DNA of 11,039 nucleotides from UBA1858 sp965658595 (GTDB lineage Bacteria > Pseudomonadota > Gammaproteobacteria > UBA4575): positions 1-11,039 of the forward strand of contig CBFHSW010000037.1 of assembly GCA_965658595.1 (NCBI GenBank), given 5' to 3'. The translations under genes were made by a program, and so were the position numbers. The notes below the pieces were generated by a model, which was not told the DNA's origin, made no database searches, and was given only the letters and a program-made list of their open reading frames with translations. Below are positions 1 through 7,743 of this stretch, one piece after another. How positions within the stretch are numbered: position 1 is the stretch's first letter; each line of letters opens with the position of its first letter.

Positions 1-356
1 GCAGGCAACACTAATATAGTGGCGTTAGAATCACGTTGCTGAGCACACAGTGCCGCTAACGCAATCGCAGGAGCAGTATTTCTTCCTACTGGCTCCAATA
101 TAATATTAGAGGATTGCAATCCCTCTAAACGCATTTGTTCAGCCGCCATGAAGCGATGTTCTTCATTACACACAACAATCGGTGCCTGAATATCCCTCGC
201 TAATCCACAAGTTCGTGCCAGGGTATCCTGAAACAAACTACGATTCTCTCGCAATGGTATGAATTGTTTAGGATAAAGTTTTCTTGAGATCGGCCATAAA
301 CGAGTGCCAGATCCTCCAGATAAAATCACTGGGATGATAGTGTTAAATTTAGACAT
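1..356 (-). CDS. manC: Mannose-1-phosphate guanylyltransferase, N-terminal part (cut by window edge)
   Basis: This is the first 118 codons of a nucleotidyltransferase that would make GDP-mannose from mannose-1-phosphate and GTP in the cytoplasm. The protein begins MSKFNTIIPVILSGG. The pyrophosphorylase signature GGSGTRLWP (residues 14-22) continues into SRKLYPKQF, where Lys30 is the usual catalytic lysine. The motif EPVGRNTAPAIA (88-99) is typical of the ManC/AlgA/CpsB family. The rest of the catalytic domain, and any C-terminal isomerase domain, lies outside the window, so a bifunctional AlgA-type enzyme cannot be excluded. The gene follows lnt on the same strand after 39 AT-rich bases, and no clear Shine-Dalgarno sequence precedes the ATG. 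GDP-mannose feeds O-antigen, capsule or exopolysaccharide synthesis, which fits the glycan genes further right. The family call is firm; the symbol is less so. Confidence 0.9.
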   Translation of the reverse strand, partial: MSKFNTIIPVILSGGSGTRLWPISRKLYPKQFIPLRENRSLFQDTLARTCGLARDIQAPIVVCNEEHRFMAAEQMRLEGLQSSNIILEPVGRNTAPAIALAALCAQQRDSNATILVLP

Positions 357-395
357 GATTTTTTATTAATAATATAAGCATTGAATAATAGCGCA

Positions 396-1868
396 TCATT
401 CAACAAATTTTACCCGTACAAACACAAATATTAAGCCCATGAACAAAATAATGAGTATGGCGCCATGTGACCACATCATAAAGGGAGTTTGCCCCTTCAT
501 TGGCACTATCTGCGCGCTGACCACCTGAGTGGCGAATAGTTCTGAACTTTGAATCAGCTTACCGTGATCATTTATTATCGCTGATATCCCACTATTAGCC
601 GCACGAACCATGAAGCGCCCTGTTTCCAGCGCTCTCACTCGAGATATCTGCAAGTGTTGATAGGGCGCTAGAGAGCGCCCAAACCATGCATCATTGGTAA
701 CATTTATAAGCCACTGTGCTTGGGGTAAAGCTGGCAAAATATCTCTTGCAAATACCGCTTCATAACAAATTGACACACCAACTGGTCTGTCATTCAAAGT
801 CATTACCGAAGGACCTGCCCCTGAAGATAAATTCGAGGCAGGAATAGTGACATAGCGTTTAAATAGAAAAAACAAATCCCGCAATGGCAAGTACTCACCA
901 AATGGAACTAAGTGTTGCTTACTATAGATTTGAGTTGGCACACTCAGCTTCACAATAGAGTTATAGATTGCGTCATTAGTGAGTGAACGAGTAAATGTTC
1001 CAGCCACAATTTGTGCCTTTGTCTGAGCTAACTGCTCAATATAAGTAGCCAAATATTTTTGATACGCAATATCATAAAATGTTGGAATCGCTGTCTCTGG
1101 CCATACAATCACATCATGGTCCAGATAAGACTCACTGAGTTCGATGTGACGATGCACAATGTCTTGTTGAAGATCACGTTTCCACTTTAATTCCTCAGCA
1201 ATATTAGCTTGTACAGCGGCTACTTTGATCGGCTGTTGCGCAGCCTTCTGCGTCCATTGAATATCCAAAAAGGCGACACAAATCATTATCACGGCGATTG
1301 GGGAAATAAGATTCTTAACACATAATTTATACCGGCCTGAAATCAACAGAGCATTAATGATCGATAAAAAAGCAATGACAGCAGAAGCACCATAAGTTCC
1401 TAGTACTGGTATCACACCTCGTAAAGGTGAATCGACTAAAACATGTCCAAACGTTAACCACGGAAAGCCTGTGAGGATCCAACTACGTATCCACTCGATC
1501 AGCACCCAGAGACTGACAAAGCCTATGATCTGTACGCTGGCTGTGTAGGAGAGTAATTTTGCATATTGCTGGAATACGATAGCAGGAAATATACTTAAAA
1601 CTAATACACCCAGTAATACCATACTCATGGCTGCTACCAAAGGCGCTTGGCCATATACATATAAACTATTAAACAACCAAGTTATACCAAAACCAAACAA
1701 TCCTAAACCATAAATAAACCCGATCTTAAAACCATTTGCATGTGGATGTGAGATATATAACGTTATACATAAGGCCAGTGATGCAATACTCATCCACCAC
1801 AGATTAAATGGGGAAAATGCCAATACAGCAAGTCCACCAGAAAAGAAAATTTGCAGATTACGAATCAT
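396..1868 (-). CDS. lnt: Apolipoprotein N-acyltransferase
   Basis: Lnt is an inner-membrane enzyme that transfers an acyl chain from phospholipid to the N-terminal cysteine of diacylated lipoproteins, the last step of lipoprotein maturation before Lol sorting. The protein has 490 residues, close to the usual ~500. About the first 205 residues carry the hydrophobic membrane helices, including the family motif SPFNLWW (19-25). A nitrilase-like periplasmic domain follows, and a last helix lies near 465-487. The catalytic triad is visible: Glu258 in VWPETAIP, Lys317 in YSKQHLVPFGEYLP and Cys368 in SICYEA. Glu325, in FGEYLP, is also conserved. An in-frame TAG lies directly before the ATG, so translation cannot begin upstream. 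The gene is last in the miaB-ybeZ-ybeY-corC-lnt series but is separated from corC by 124 bases that may hold its own promoter. Confidence 0.97.
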   Translation of the reverse strand: MIRNLQIFFSGGLAVLAFSPFNLWWMSIASLALCITLYISHPHANGFKIGFIYGLGLFGFGITWLFNSLYVYGQAPLVAAMSMVLLGVLVLSIFPAIVFQQYAKLLSYTASVQIIGFVSLWVLIEWIRSWILTGFPWLTFGHVLVDSPLRGVIPVLGTYGASAVIAFLSIINALLISGRYKLCVKNLISPIAVIMICVAFLDIQWTQKAAQQPIKVAAVQANIAEELKWKRDLQQDIVHRHIELSESYLDHDVIVWPETAIPTFYDIAYQKYLATYIEQLAQTKAQIVAGTFTRSLTNDAIYNSIVKLSVPTQIYSKQHLVPFGEYLPLRDLFFLFKRYVTIPASNLSSGAGPSVMTLNDRPVGVSICYEAVFARDILPALPQAQWLINVTNDAWFGRSLAPYQHLQISRVRALETGRFMVRAANSGISAIINDHGKLIQSSELFATQVVSAQIVPMKGQTPFMMWSHGAILIILFMGLIFVFVRVKFVE

Positions 1869-1891
1869 CTAAGTCTCAATATCCATTACCA

Positions 1892-1919
1892 ATAATATAA
1901 TACCAACTGGAAATGTCCG
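1892..1919 (-). promoter_or_regulatory. Candidate sigma-70 promoter for lnt
   Basis: On the minus strand a CGGACA box (1914-1919, four of six bases matching the -35 consensus) is followed by a 16-base spacer and TATTAT (1892-1897, five of six matching the -10 consensus). Transcription would start near 1885, about 17 bases before the lnt ATG. The unusually wide corC-lnt gap makes a separate promoter plausible. This is consensus matching by eye only. Confidence 0.33.
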
Positions 1920-1992
1920 ATTGCAGCCAACTCATCATTCAACACTATAAAATTCATGTTGATGCTGTGGCAATGCTATATTTCAGAATGGT

Positions 1993-2829
1993 TTAATCTT
2001 GTATGACTTTAAGAAGATTAAGTCGTCTGCTATCAGCATTTATAACTTGAAACTCAAACCCACTCACTCTAATTTTTTCATTAGGCTTTGGAACTCGTCC
2101 AAAATGATGCGTAATTAAGCCACCAATAGTGTCAAAATCTGTTTGCGCCAAACTCACATCAAAACACTCATTAAAGTCTTCTACTGGCGTTAAACCCTTG
2201 ACCAGTGCATAACCCTCTTCTTTTGAATAAGTAATATAATCATCTTCTTCTTGATCATGCTCATCTGATATGTCGCCAACAATCTGCTCGAGTACATCCT
2301 CAATAGTGACTAAACCAGAAACACCACCATACTCATCAACAATAATGGCCATGTGATTTCGACTGTTACGAAATTCATTCAATAGTATATTTAATCGCTT
2401 ACTTTCAGGGACTATGAATGCGGGACGTAATAGGTCTTTGATATTAAATTCATCAGTATTTTTATTTGACATATATCGAAGTAAATCTTTTGCCAATAAA
2501 ACACCTGAGACTTCATCACGACTATCACCGACAACAGGAAACCGAGAGTGGGCAGACCCGACAATGATTGGAAGCATATCTTGCAAGCTATCCTCTTCCT
2601 CAACAACCACCATCTGTGAGCGTGGAATCATGATGTCACGCACCTGCAGCTCAGAGACTTGCAACACACCTTCTATCATTGCCATCGCACTAGCATCAAA
2701 TAGATTTTTGTTATGCGCTTGACGCAAAACATCAACCAGTTGTGTTCGATCATTTGGCTGCGTATCAAATATATTCCGCAGTGAGGATAACCAATTTTTT
2801 TTAGTGGAGCTTTGTGCCGATTGGCCCAT
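1993..2829 (-). CDS. corC: CorC/YbeX family CBS-domain protein (magnesium/cobalt homeostasis)
   Basis: This is a cytoplasmic CBS-domain protein of the CorC/HlyC family. In enterobacteria it is linked to CorA-dependent Mg/Co efflux, and more recently to ribosome metabolism. It has 278 residues (E. coli YbeX has 292). The motif RDIMIPRSQM (64-73) opens the first CBS domain (about 67-125). The second CBS domain (about 133-190) contains VDEYGGVSGLVTIEDVLE, the family hallmark. The C-terminal CorC_HlyC transporter-associated domain covers about 203-276. No membrane segment is present, unlike the longer CNNM-type relatives. It lies 17 bases downstream of ybeY and is presumably cotranscribed with ybeZ-ybeY. 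No clear Shine-Dalgarno sequence precedes the ATG, so it may rely on translation continuing from ybeY. The family call is secure; the exact physiological role is inferred. Confidence 0.94.
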   Translation of the reverse strand: MGQSAQSSTKKNWLSSLRNIFDTQPNDRTQLVDVLRQAHNKNLFDASAMAMIEGVLQVSELQVRDIMIPRSQMVVVEEEDSLQDMLPIIVGSAHSRFPVVGDSRDEVSGVLLAKDLLRYMSNKNTDEFNIKDLLRPAFIVPESKRLNILLNEFRNSRNHMAIIVDEYGGVSGLVTIEDVLEQIVGDISDEHDQEEDDYITYSKEEGYALVKGLTPVEDFNECFDVSLAQTDFDTIGGLITHHFGRVPKPNEKIRVSGFEFQVINADSRRLNLLKVIQD

Positions 2830-2846
2830 AAGTTTTTAGTTGCAGT

Positions 2847-3326
2847 TTAAGAGGTTTTTTCTATGTAAGGGTTGTTAATACTCAGAGTCTGTAATATCTG
2901 TATCTCGAGCTGTTCCATAATACGTGCATCAGCACTTTCGATGTGATCATAACCTAGTAAGTGCAGAATACCATGCACAACCATATGCGCCCAGTGACTA
3001 CTGATACATTTGTGCTGTTCAAGCGCCTCATTTTTGACCACAGATGCACAAATAATAACATCGCCTAGCAGTGGATCATCAACAATATCAGGCATTTCCG
3101 CCACAAATGACAATACATTAGTGGTTTTATTTTGTTGCCGATAGCGCTGATTCAAGGCCTGCATTTCTTCAGCATCAACTATTCTTATCACCACTTCACG
3201 GTGACCTTGTTGACCATCTTGATGATGATCGAGTAATGGTATCGCCGCTATCCACTCACTAAATTCTTGTTCAGAAGGAACACCCTGTTGATCGCAGGCG
3301 TATTGTAAATCTAATTTAATACTCAT
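2847..3326 (-). CDS. ybeY: Endoribonuclease YbeY (16S rRNA maturation, ribosome quality control)
   Basis: YbeY is a zinc-dependent single-strand endoribonuclease involved in 3' maturation of 16S rRNA and, in E. coli, late 70S quality control. The 159-residue protein matches the usual length. The metal site is the His-x3-His-x5-His motif in HGILHLLGYDH, with His118, His122 and His128. Arg63, in RYRQQNKTTNVLSF, aligns with E. coli Arg59, which is needed for activity. GDVIIC (88-93) is also typical. The start is supported by GAAGG (3331-3335), four bases before the ATG, one of the few clear Shine-Dalgarno sequences in this window. It lies between ybeZ (43 bases upstream) and corC (17 bases downstream), as in E. 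coli, where YbeZ and YbeY interact. Confidence 0.97.
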   Translation of the reverse strand: MSIKLDLQYACDQQGVPSEQEFSEWIAAIPLLDHHQDGQQGHREVVIRIVDAEEMQALNQRYRQQNKTTNVLSFVAEMPDIVDDPLLGDVIICASVVKNEALEQHKCISSHWAHMVVHGILHLLGYDHIESADARIMEQLEIQILQTLSINNPYIEKTS

Positions 3327-3330
3327 TAAG

Positions 3331-3335
3331 CCTTC
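3331..3335 (-). promoter_or_regulatory. Ribosome binding site of ybeY
   Basis: The minus strand reads GAAGG, four bases before the ybeY ATG. It decides the start codon and stands out because most neighbouring genes lack a recognisable Shine-Dalgarno sequence. Confidence 0.6.
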
Positions 3336-3369
3336 ATACTATTTAATAATAGTTTTGAATATATTAAAA

Positions 3370-4359
3370 TCAATCATTATTTTCATTACTATGCTGATCA
3401 TAAGCATCAATAATATGTTGCACAAGAGGGTGACGAACCACATCTTTTGAATTGAAATAATTAAATTTAATCGTATCTAAATTATCGAGGATGCTCATAA
3501 CATGACGCAAACCCGAAGCGTTACGATTAGGCAAATCTACCTGTGTAACATCACCTGTCACCACCGCCTTTGAACCAAAACCAATGCGCGTCAAAAACAT
3601 TTTCATTTGATCTTTAGTAGTATTTTGCGCCTCATCCATAATTACGAAAGAATCATTTAAAGTTCGACCTCTCATATAAGCGAGTGGCGCTACCTCTATG
3701 ACAGTTTTTTCTATCAATTTATTAACGCGCTCAAAACCCATCATTTCATATAGTGCGTCATACATAGGACGCAAATATGGATCTATTTTTTGACTAAGAT
3801 CACCCGGAAGAAATCCCAATCGCTCCCCAGCCTCTACCGCTGGCCGCACCAGCACTAAACGCTGAACTGATTCAGAATCAAGTGCTGCAACCGCACATGC
3901 CACTGCTAGATATGTTTTACCTGTCCCCGCAGGCCCTATACCAAAAGTTAAATCATGATTCATAATATCGTGTATGTAAGAGGCTTGATTTGGACCTCTT
4001 GGTTTAATTAACCCACGACGGGTATGAATAGCAATATCTTGGAGAAATTGTTGGTCCGCTTTGAGAGTATTTTCTGTCATTTGATCAACACTAGAATCTT
4101 GAAGTTGAAGATGGATGGTTTCTTTGGAAAGCTGTTCTGAAAGTGTTTGCGCGTACAAGGATTGCAATATCTTCACCACAGCCTCACAACGGACGCCACC
4201 ACCTTCAATAGTAAACTTATTACTTCGGCGATGTATCTGCACCCCCATACGCGTTTCGATTTGATGCAAATGCCCATCAAAAGGTCCGCATAGATTAGCT
4301 AGACGCGAATTATCATTAGGCTCAAGTGCAATGTTGAGTTTTAAAATTTGTGCGCTCAA
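3370..4359 (-). CDS. ybeZ: PhoH-like P-loop ATPase YbeZ, TTG start
   Basis: This cytoplasmic PhoH-family NTPase works with YbeY in RNA and ribosome metabolism; its exact biochemical role is not settled. The protein has 329 residues. An N-terminal KH-like region (about 10-75) contains LANLCGPFDGHL, which resembles the start of E. coli YbeZ. The PhoH ATPase domain covers about 115-320, with Walker A GPAGTGKT (142-149) and Walker B VIMDEAQN (239-246). VRPAVEAGERLGFLPGD (171-187) and TGDVTQVDLP (268-277) are further family motifs. The start is TTG: an in-frame TGA sits immediately before it, and no ATG or GTG lies nearby in frame. Starting here gives an N-terminus only a few residues longer than the E. 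coli protein. It follows miaB by 16 bases, so the two are probably cotranscribed. Confidence 0.96.
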   Translation of the reverse strand: MSAQILKLNIALEPNDNSRLANLCGPFDGHLHQIETRMGVQIHRRSNKFTIEGGGVRCEAVVKILQSLYAQTLSEQLSKETIHLQLQDSSVDQMTENTLKADQQFLQDIAIHTRRGLIKPRGPNQASYIHDIMNHDLTFGIGPAGTGKTYLAVACAVAALDSESVQRLVLVRPAVEAGERLGFLPGDLSQKIDPYLRPMYDALYEMMGFERVNKLIEKTVIEVAPLAYMRGRTLNDSFVIMDEAQNTTKDQMKMFLTRIGFGSKAVVTGDVTQVDLPNRNASGLRHVMSILDNLDTIKFNYFNSKDVVRHPLVQHIIDAYDQHSNENND

Positions 4360-4375
4360 TCAGACATCCACATAT

Positions 4376-5701
4376 TTAATGTATAAGTTTTCCCTTGAGA
4401 GAATTGGGTAGAGCCTGAGTGATTTCCACATCCACCAATTGACCTATTAAGTCGCTGGAGGCTTCCACATTCACCACTCGGTTGTTCTCAGTTCGTCCGG
4501 CAATCTCTGCATCACTTTTCTTAGACAATCCTGACACTAAGATAGTCTGCACAGTTCCCAACATCGATTCTGATATAGATTTTTCCATTGCTGTGATTCG
4601 AGACTGCAATCGTTTCAAGCGAGCTTTCTTAACATCCATAGGAGTGTCGTCTTGTAATGAAGCAGCTGGCGTGCCTGGACGTGCACTAAATATAAAGCTG
4701 AATGAATGATCAAAGCCTACATCTTCAATGAGTTTCATCGTATGTTCAAATTCTTGATCTGTCTCGCCTGGAAAGCCAACAATAAAATCGGATGACATAC
4801 TGATATCAGGTCTTAGTTCTCTAAGTTTTCGAACCTTCGACTTGTACTCTAATGCGGTATAGCCACGTTTCATCGCAGCCAGAATCCGATCAGAACCAGA
4901 TTGAACAGGTAAGTGTAAGTGATTCACTAACTGCGGCAGTTCAGCATAAGCTTGTATCAATGAGTCACTAAACTCTAGAGGATGTGATGTGGTATAGCGA
5001 ATTCTTTCTATACCATCAATCTTCGCCACATAATGAAGCAACAAGGTGAAATTACATATTTCTCCGTCATCCATTTCGCCGTAGTAACCGTTCACATTCT
5101 GGCCCAATAAGTTGACTTCTTTTACACCCTTATCCGCCAACTGAATAATCTCAACCAACACGTCGTTTAATGGTCGACTAATTTCTTCACCACGAGTATA
5201 TGGGACAACACAATAAGAACAGTATTTACTACAGCCCTCCATAATTGAGACAAATGCAGTAGGACCATCCACTTTAGGTGGCGGTAAGCTGTCAAATTTT
5301 TCAATACGAGGAAAAGAAATATCTACCACCGCTTTTCCCTTGTCGCGCACCTCATCTATCATTGTTGGCAATCTATGTAACGTTTGAGGTCCAAAAACCA
5401 CGTCAACTTGTGGAGCACGTTTTTTCAGTGCCTCACCTTCTTGACTGGCAACACAGCCACCCACACCAATCACTAAATTTGGATTTTTCTTCTTCAAATC
5501 ACGCCATTGACCGAGCTGTGAGAAGACTTTTTCTTGTGCTTTTTCACGAATAGAGCAAGTATTGAGAAGTAAAATGTCGGCTTCTTCAGGATTTTGAGTG
5601 ACTTGCATGCCTTTTGAGTGCTCAAGTACGTCCAGCATTTTGTCTGAGTCGTACTCATTCATCTGGCAGCCTTGAGTTTTAATATATACTTTTTTTGTCA
5701 T
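4376..5701 (-). CDS. miaB: tRNA-2-methylthio-N6-dimethylallyladenosine synthase MiaB
   Basis: MiaB is a radical-SAM methylthiotransferase that converts i6A37 to ms2i6A37 in tRNAs reading UNN codons. The protein has 441 residues, a usual length for the shorter MiaB forms. The N-terminal UPF0004 domain carries the auxiliary 4Fe-4S ligands Cys12 (in TQGCQMN), Cys49 (NTCSIRE) and Cys83 (GGCVASQ). The radical-SAM cluster motif CSKYCSYC gives Cys157, Cys161 and Cys164. NLLGQNVNGY and HLPVQSGSD further mark the family, and a C-terminal TRAM domain covers about 375-440. It is the first gene of the minus-strand series miaB-ybeZ-ybeY-corC-lnt. No good Shine-Dalgarno sequence precedes the ATG, and the upstream stretch is AT-rich without a convincing promoter. 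All six expected cysteines are present, so the enzyme should be active. Confidence 0.98.
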   Translation of the reverse strand: MTKKVYIKTQGCQMNEYDSDKMLDVLEHSKGMQVTQNPEEADILLLNTCSIREKAQEKVFSQLGQWRDLKKKNPNLVIGVGGCVASQEGEALKKRAPQVDVVFGPQTLHRLPTMIDEVRDKGKAVVDISFPRIEKFDSLPPPKVDGPTAFVSIMEGCSKYCSYCVVPYTRGEEISRPLNDVLVEIIQLADKGVKEVNLLGQNVNGYYGEMDDGEICNFTLLLHYVAKIDGIERIRYTTSHPLEFSDSLIQAYAELPQLVNHLHLPVQSGSDRILAAMKRGYTALEYKSKVRKLRELRPDISMSSDFIVGFPGETDQEFEHTMKLIEDVGFDHSFSFIFSARPGTPAASLQDDTPMDVKKARLKRLQSRITAMEKSISESMLGTVQTILVSGLSKKSDAEIAGRTENNRVVNVEASSDLIGQLVDVEITQALPNSLKGKLIH

Positions 5702-5798
5702 AGTTATATTGTATATGGGTTTGAATGTGAAAGGGATACCTCATTAGGTCACTATCTGGGCAGATCATGCATCGAAAGCCATTTAATATAGTGCTAAC

Positions 5799-5966
5799 AT
5801 GCCAACTATTACCTTCTACATACTCACTGGATATAGACTAGATATAGAATCGATAGGCAAAGGCTACGCTAAGGGTCATAGTTCAAAAGAGTCATACCTT
5901 AAAGATCACAACATTGGGCAACACCTGAGCCAAAACCTTGCTGAGACATCTAATCAACACTTATGA
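5799..5966 (+). CDS. Possible small ORF overlapping the exporter start
   Basis: This 55-codon ORF begins MPTITFYILTGY and ends SNQHL. Its TGA stop overlaps the ATG of the downstream ABC exporter as ATGA, the classic arrangement for translational coupling. I do not recognise the protein. It has a short hydrophobic start, a polar remainder, no cysteines and no obvious domain. An in-frame TAA shortly upstream rules out a longer version. No Shine-Dalgarno sequence precedes its ATG. It could be a real leader or small protein that carries ribosomes to the exporter, a remnant of a decayed gene, or a chance ORF in the 261-base miaB-exporter gap. The only positive evidence is the ATGA junction and the absence of any other ribosome binding site for the exporter. 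Confidence 0.3.
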   Translation: MPTITFYILTGYRLDIESIGKGYAKGHSSKESYLKDHNIGQHLSQNLAETSNQHL

Positions 5967-7657
5967 ATCTTTTTTCATTTTTCTTTCGCTCCTATCCGTC
6001 AAGAACTATATTAGTCTTTATCGGTATAACGATCGCCAGTATTATTACTGCAGTTACCTTATTAGCGTTACCCGCGCTACTATTCAGCCTGCTAGGTAGG
6101 AATAGCACCAAAACACAATTCGTAAATGATTTTCTGCTGAGTATCAATATTGAGCCCACCCCTGAAAATCTAATTATCTTTCTTCTCACCGGTATTACCT
6201 TACAGAATTTCCTTCTTGCAGGATCAAACATATATGCTGGATTCACAAAAGCTAAGATTGTTAAAGATCTTAGACTACAGTTTCTTAGAGCAACAACAGC
6301 CTCTGAGTGGCGTTTTTTCCTGAAACAAAAAAATGGTGTATTCACTACTGCCCTCACTAGCGAGATTGACAAAGCGGGAAATGGTTACGGCAATATGGTG
6401 CTCCTTATGGCCACTTTTGCACAAATCATAGCCTATCTGTCTGTTGCCTTTTTTATTGCCTGGCAAATCGCCGTGCTGGCTATTATTACTAGCCTTATTC
6501 TGACTGCACTATTCAGTCGTCTAATCAAAGCCAGTAAAGAATTTGGGAAGAAAGAATCAGGACTGACCCGGCAGATTACGGCACAATTAACCGACTCCTA
6601 TCGCAGCATCAAGCCGCTCAAAGCCATGGCTAGAGAAAAATATTCATATGAAGTAATTACTGACTTTACACGCGCCATTAAAAAAATTACGCGTAAAAAT
6701 ACTATCACCTCAGAGTTTCTAGACGCCATTCAAGAAATCGTATTGATGGCTACCGTAATATTAACAATTTACTTTTCTTTCCAATACTTGGATCTCCCGT
6801 TTGAGTACTCAATCATATTAGTAATTTTGTATTTGCGCTCTATGAAACTATTTGGCAAATCACAAAAACAACTTCAGAACTATGCAGGCAATCAAGGAGC
6901 ATTTGAGCTCACCGAGAAGTTTTTAGATGAGGCTATTGCACATAAAGAATTTCGCCCCGGTAAAATTGATCACAAACTGAATGGCAACATAATATTTCGA
7001 AATGTCAGTTTCAGTCATGGCGAAAAAGAAGTGCTCAAAAATACCAATGCCACATTTTATTTTCAAAAATTGAATAGTGTTATTGGCCCATCTGGACAGG
7101 GTAAAACCACAACTGCAGATTTAATATGCGGCCTATTTGAACCAGATAAAGGTAGGATCATTATCGACGATATAGAGTTAGATAAGATTAGCATTAAACA
7201 ATGGCGATCACAGATAGGTTATGTCACCCAAGAGAACACCTTACTCGACACTAGCATACGTGAGAACATTACATTAGGTGATCCAGACTTCACAGATGAC
7301 GATGTTCTGCACGCGCTAGAGCGTGCGCAATGTTTAGATTTTGTATCCGAATTATCTTCAGGAATAGATTCTCTGGTTGGAGAAAATGGAGGTCAACTGT
7401 CAGGGGGGCAATGTCAACGTATATTGATTGCACGCGCCTTAGTGCATTCACCCAATCTGTTGATTCTAGATGAAGCCACCAGTGCATTAGATATGGAAAC
7501 TGAGAAATCACTCAGCAAGATATTTAAAGAAATTAGTCGAGAAACAACAGTCATCTCAATCTCACATCGACCTGCAATGATGGAAGTATCTGACAATATA
7601 CTTTTGATCAATGATAAAAAACTACAAACTTATAATTCAAACAATTTAAGTGATTAG
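5963..7657 (+). CDS. ABC exporter, fused permease and ATPase (MsbA-like)
   Basis: This 564-residue half-transporter is expected to work as a homodimer in the inner membrane, exporting a lipid, glycolipid or similar substrate. The membrane domain (about 15-300) has six predicted helices, near 15-42, 68-92, 143-166, 168-188, 255-275 and 279-295. IKPLKAMAREK (216-226) looks like an intracellular coupling helix. The nucleotide-binding domain has Walker A GPSGQGKT (375-382), Q-loop Gln423, signature LSGGQ (479-483), Walker B NLLILDE with catalytic Glu504, D-loop SALD (507-510) and H-loop His535. The usual A-loop tyrosine appears to be His352 (FSHGEKEVL). The start is bounded by an in-frame TAA nine bases upstream; there is no Shine-Dalgarno sequence, and the ATG overlaps the stop of a short ORF. 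A glycosyltransferase gene and galE nearby suggest a glycan-related substrate, but this is inference. Confidence 0.92.
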   Translation: MNLFSFFFRSYPSRTILVFIGITIASIITAVTLLALPALLFSLLGRNSTKTQFVNDFLLSINIEPTPENLIIFLLTGITLQNFLLAGSNIYAGFTKAKIVKDLRLQFLRATTASEWRFFLKQKNGVFTTALTSEIDKAGNGYGNMVLLMATFAQIIAYLSVAFFIAWQIAVLAIITSLILTALFSRLIKASKEFGKKESGLTRQITAQLTDSYRSIKPLKAMAREKYSYEVITDFTRAIKKITRKNTITSEFLDAIQEIVLMATVILTIYFSFQYLDLPFEYSIILVILYLRSMKLFGKSQKQLQNYAGNQGAFELTEKFLDEAIAHKEFRPGKIDHKLNGNIIFRNVSFSHGEKEVLKNTNATFYFQKLNSVIGPSGQGKTTTADLICGLFEPDKGRIIIDDIELDKISIKQWRSQIGYVTQENTLLDTSIRENITLGDPDFTDDDVLHALERAQCLDFVSELSSGIDSLVGENGGQLSGGQCQRILIARALVHSPNLLILDEATSALDMETEKSLSKIFKEISRETTVISISHRPAMMEVSDNILLINDKKLQTYNSNNLSD

Positions 7658-7661
7658 TATA

Positions 7662-7679
7662 AATTTGCCCTAGCAAATT
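7662..7679. terminator. Short hairpin between convergent exporter and glycosyltransferase genes
   Basis: A perfect 7-base inverted repeat, AATTTGC/GCAAATT with a CCTA loop, begins five bases after the exporter stop codon. It lies between convergent genes, where a terminator is expected. The stem is AT-rich and neither strand has a run of T directly after it, so it is at best a weak intrinsic terminator. Confidence 0.3.
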
Positions 7680-7743
7680 CCCAATAGCTACTTAAAAGGG
7701 TTAACTTACTAGAATCGCCAATGCAGGACCGACTGAAAATTGT

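Noticed and set aside
2414..2722. Open frame of about 100 codons on the plus strand, and a 64-codon frame on the minus strand, inside corC
   Set aside because: Both lie wholly within a well-supported CBS-domain gene, have no recognisable motifs, and are shadows of its coding sequence.
4482..5553. Plus-strand open frames of 75 and 91 codons within miaB
   Set aside because: They overlap a complete MiaB with all six cluster cysteines; no independent support.
5702..5760. Possible heat-shock (sigma-32) promoter for miaB, since CCCATAT resembles its -10 element
   Set aside because: No CTTGAA-like -35 element lies at the required distance, and sigma-70 boxes upstream are equally poor.
5992..6466. 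Open frames of 126 and 63 codons antisense to the exporter
   Set aside because: The exporter frame has complete family motifs; the antisense products are low-complexity shadows without domain features.
7290..7611. Antisense open frames over the exporter ATPase domain
   Set aside because: They cover the Walker B and signature region of a clear gene, and their translations show nothing recognisable.
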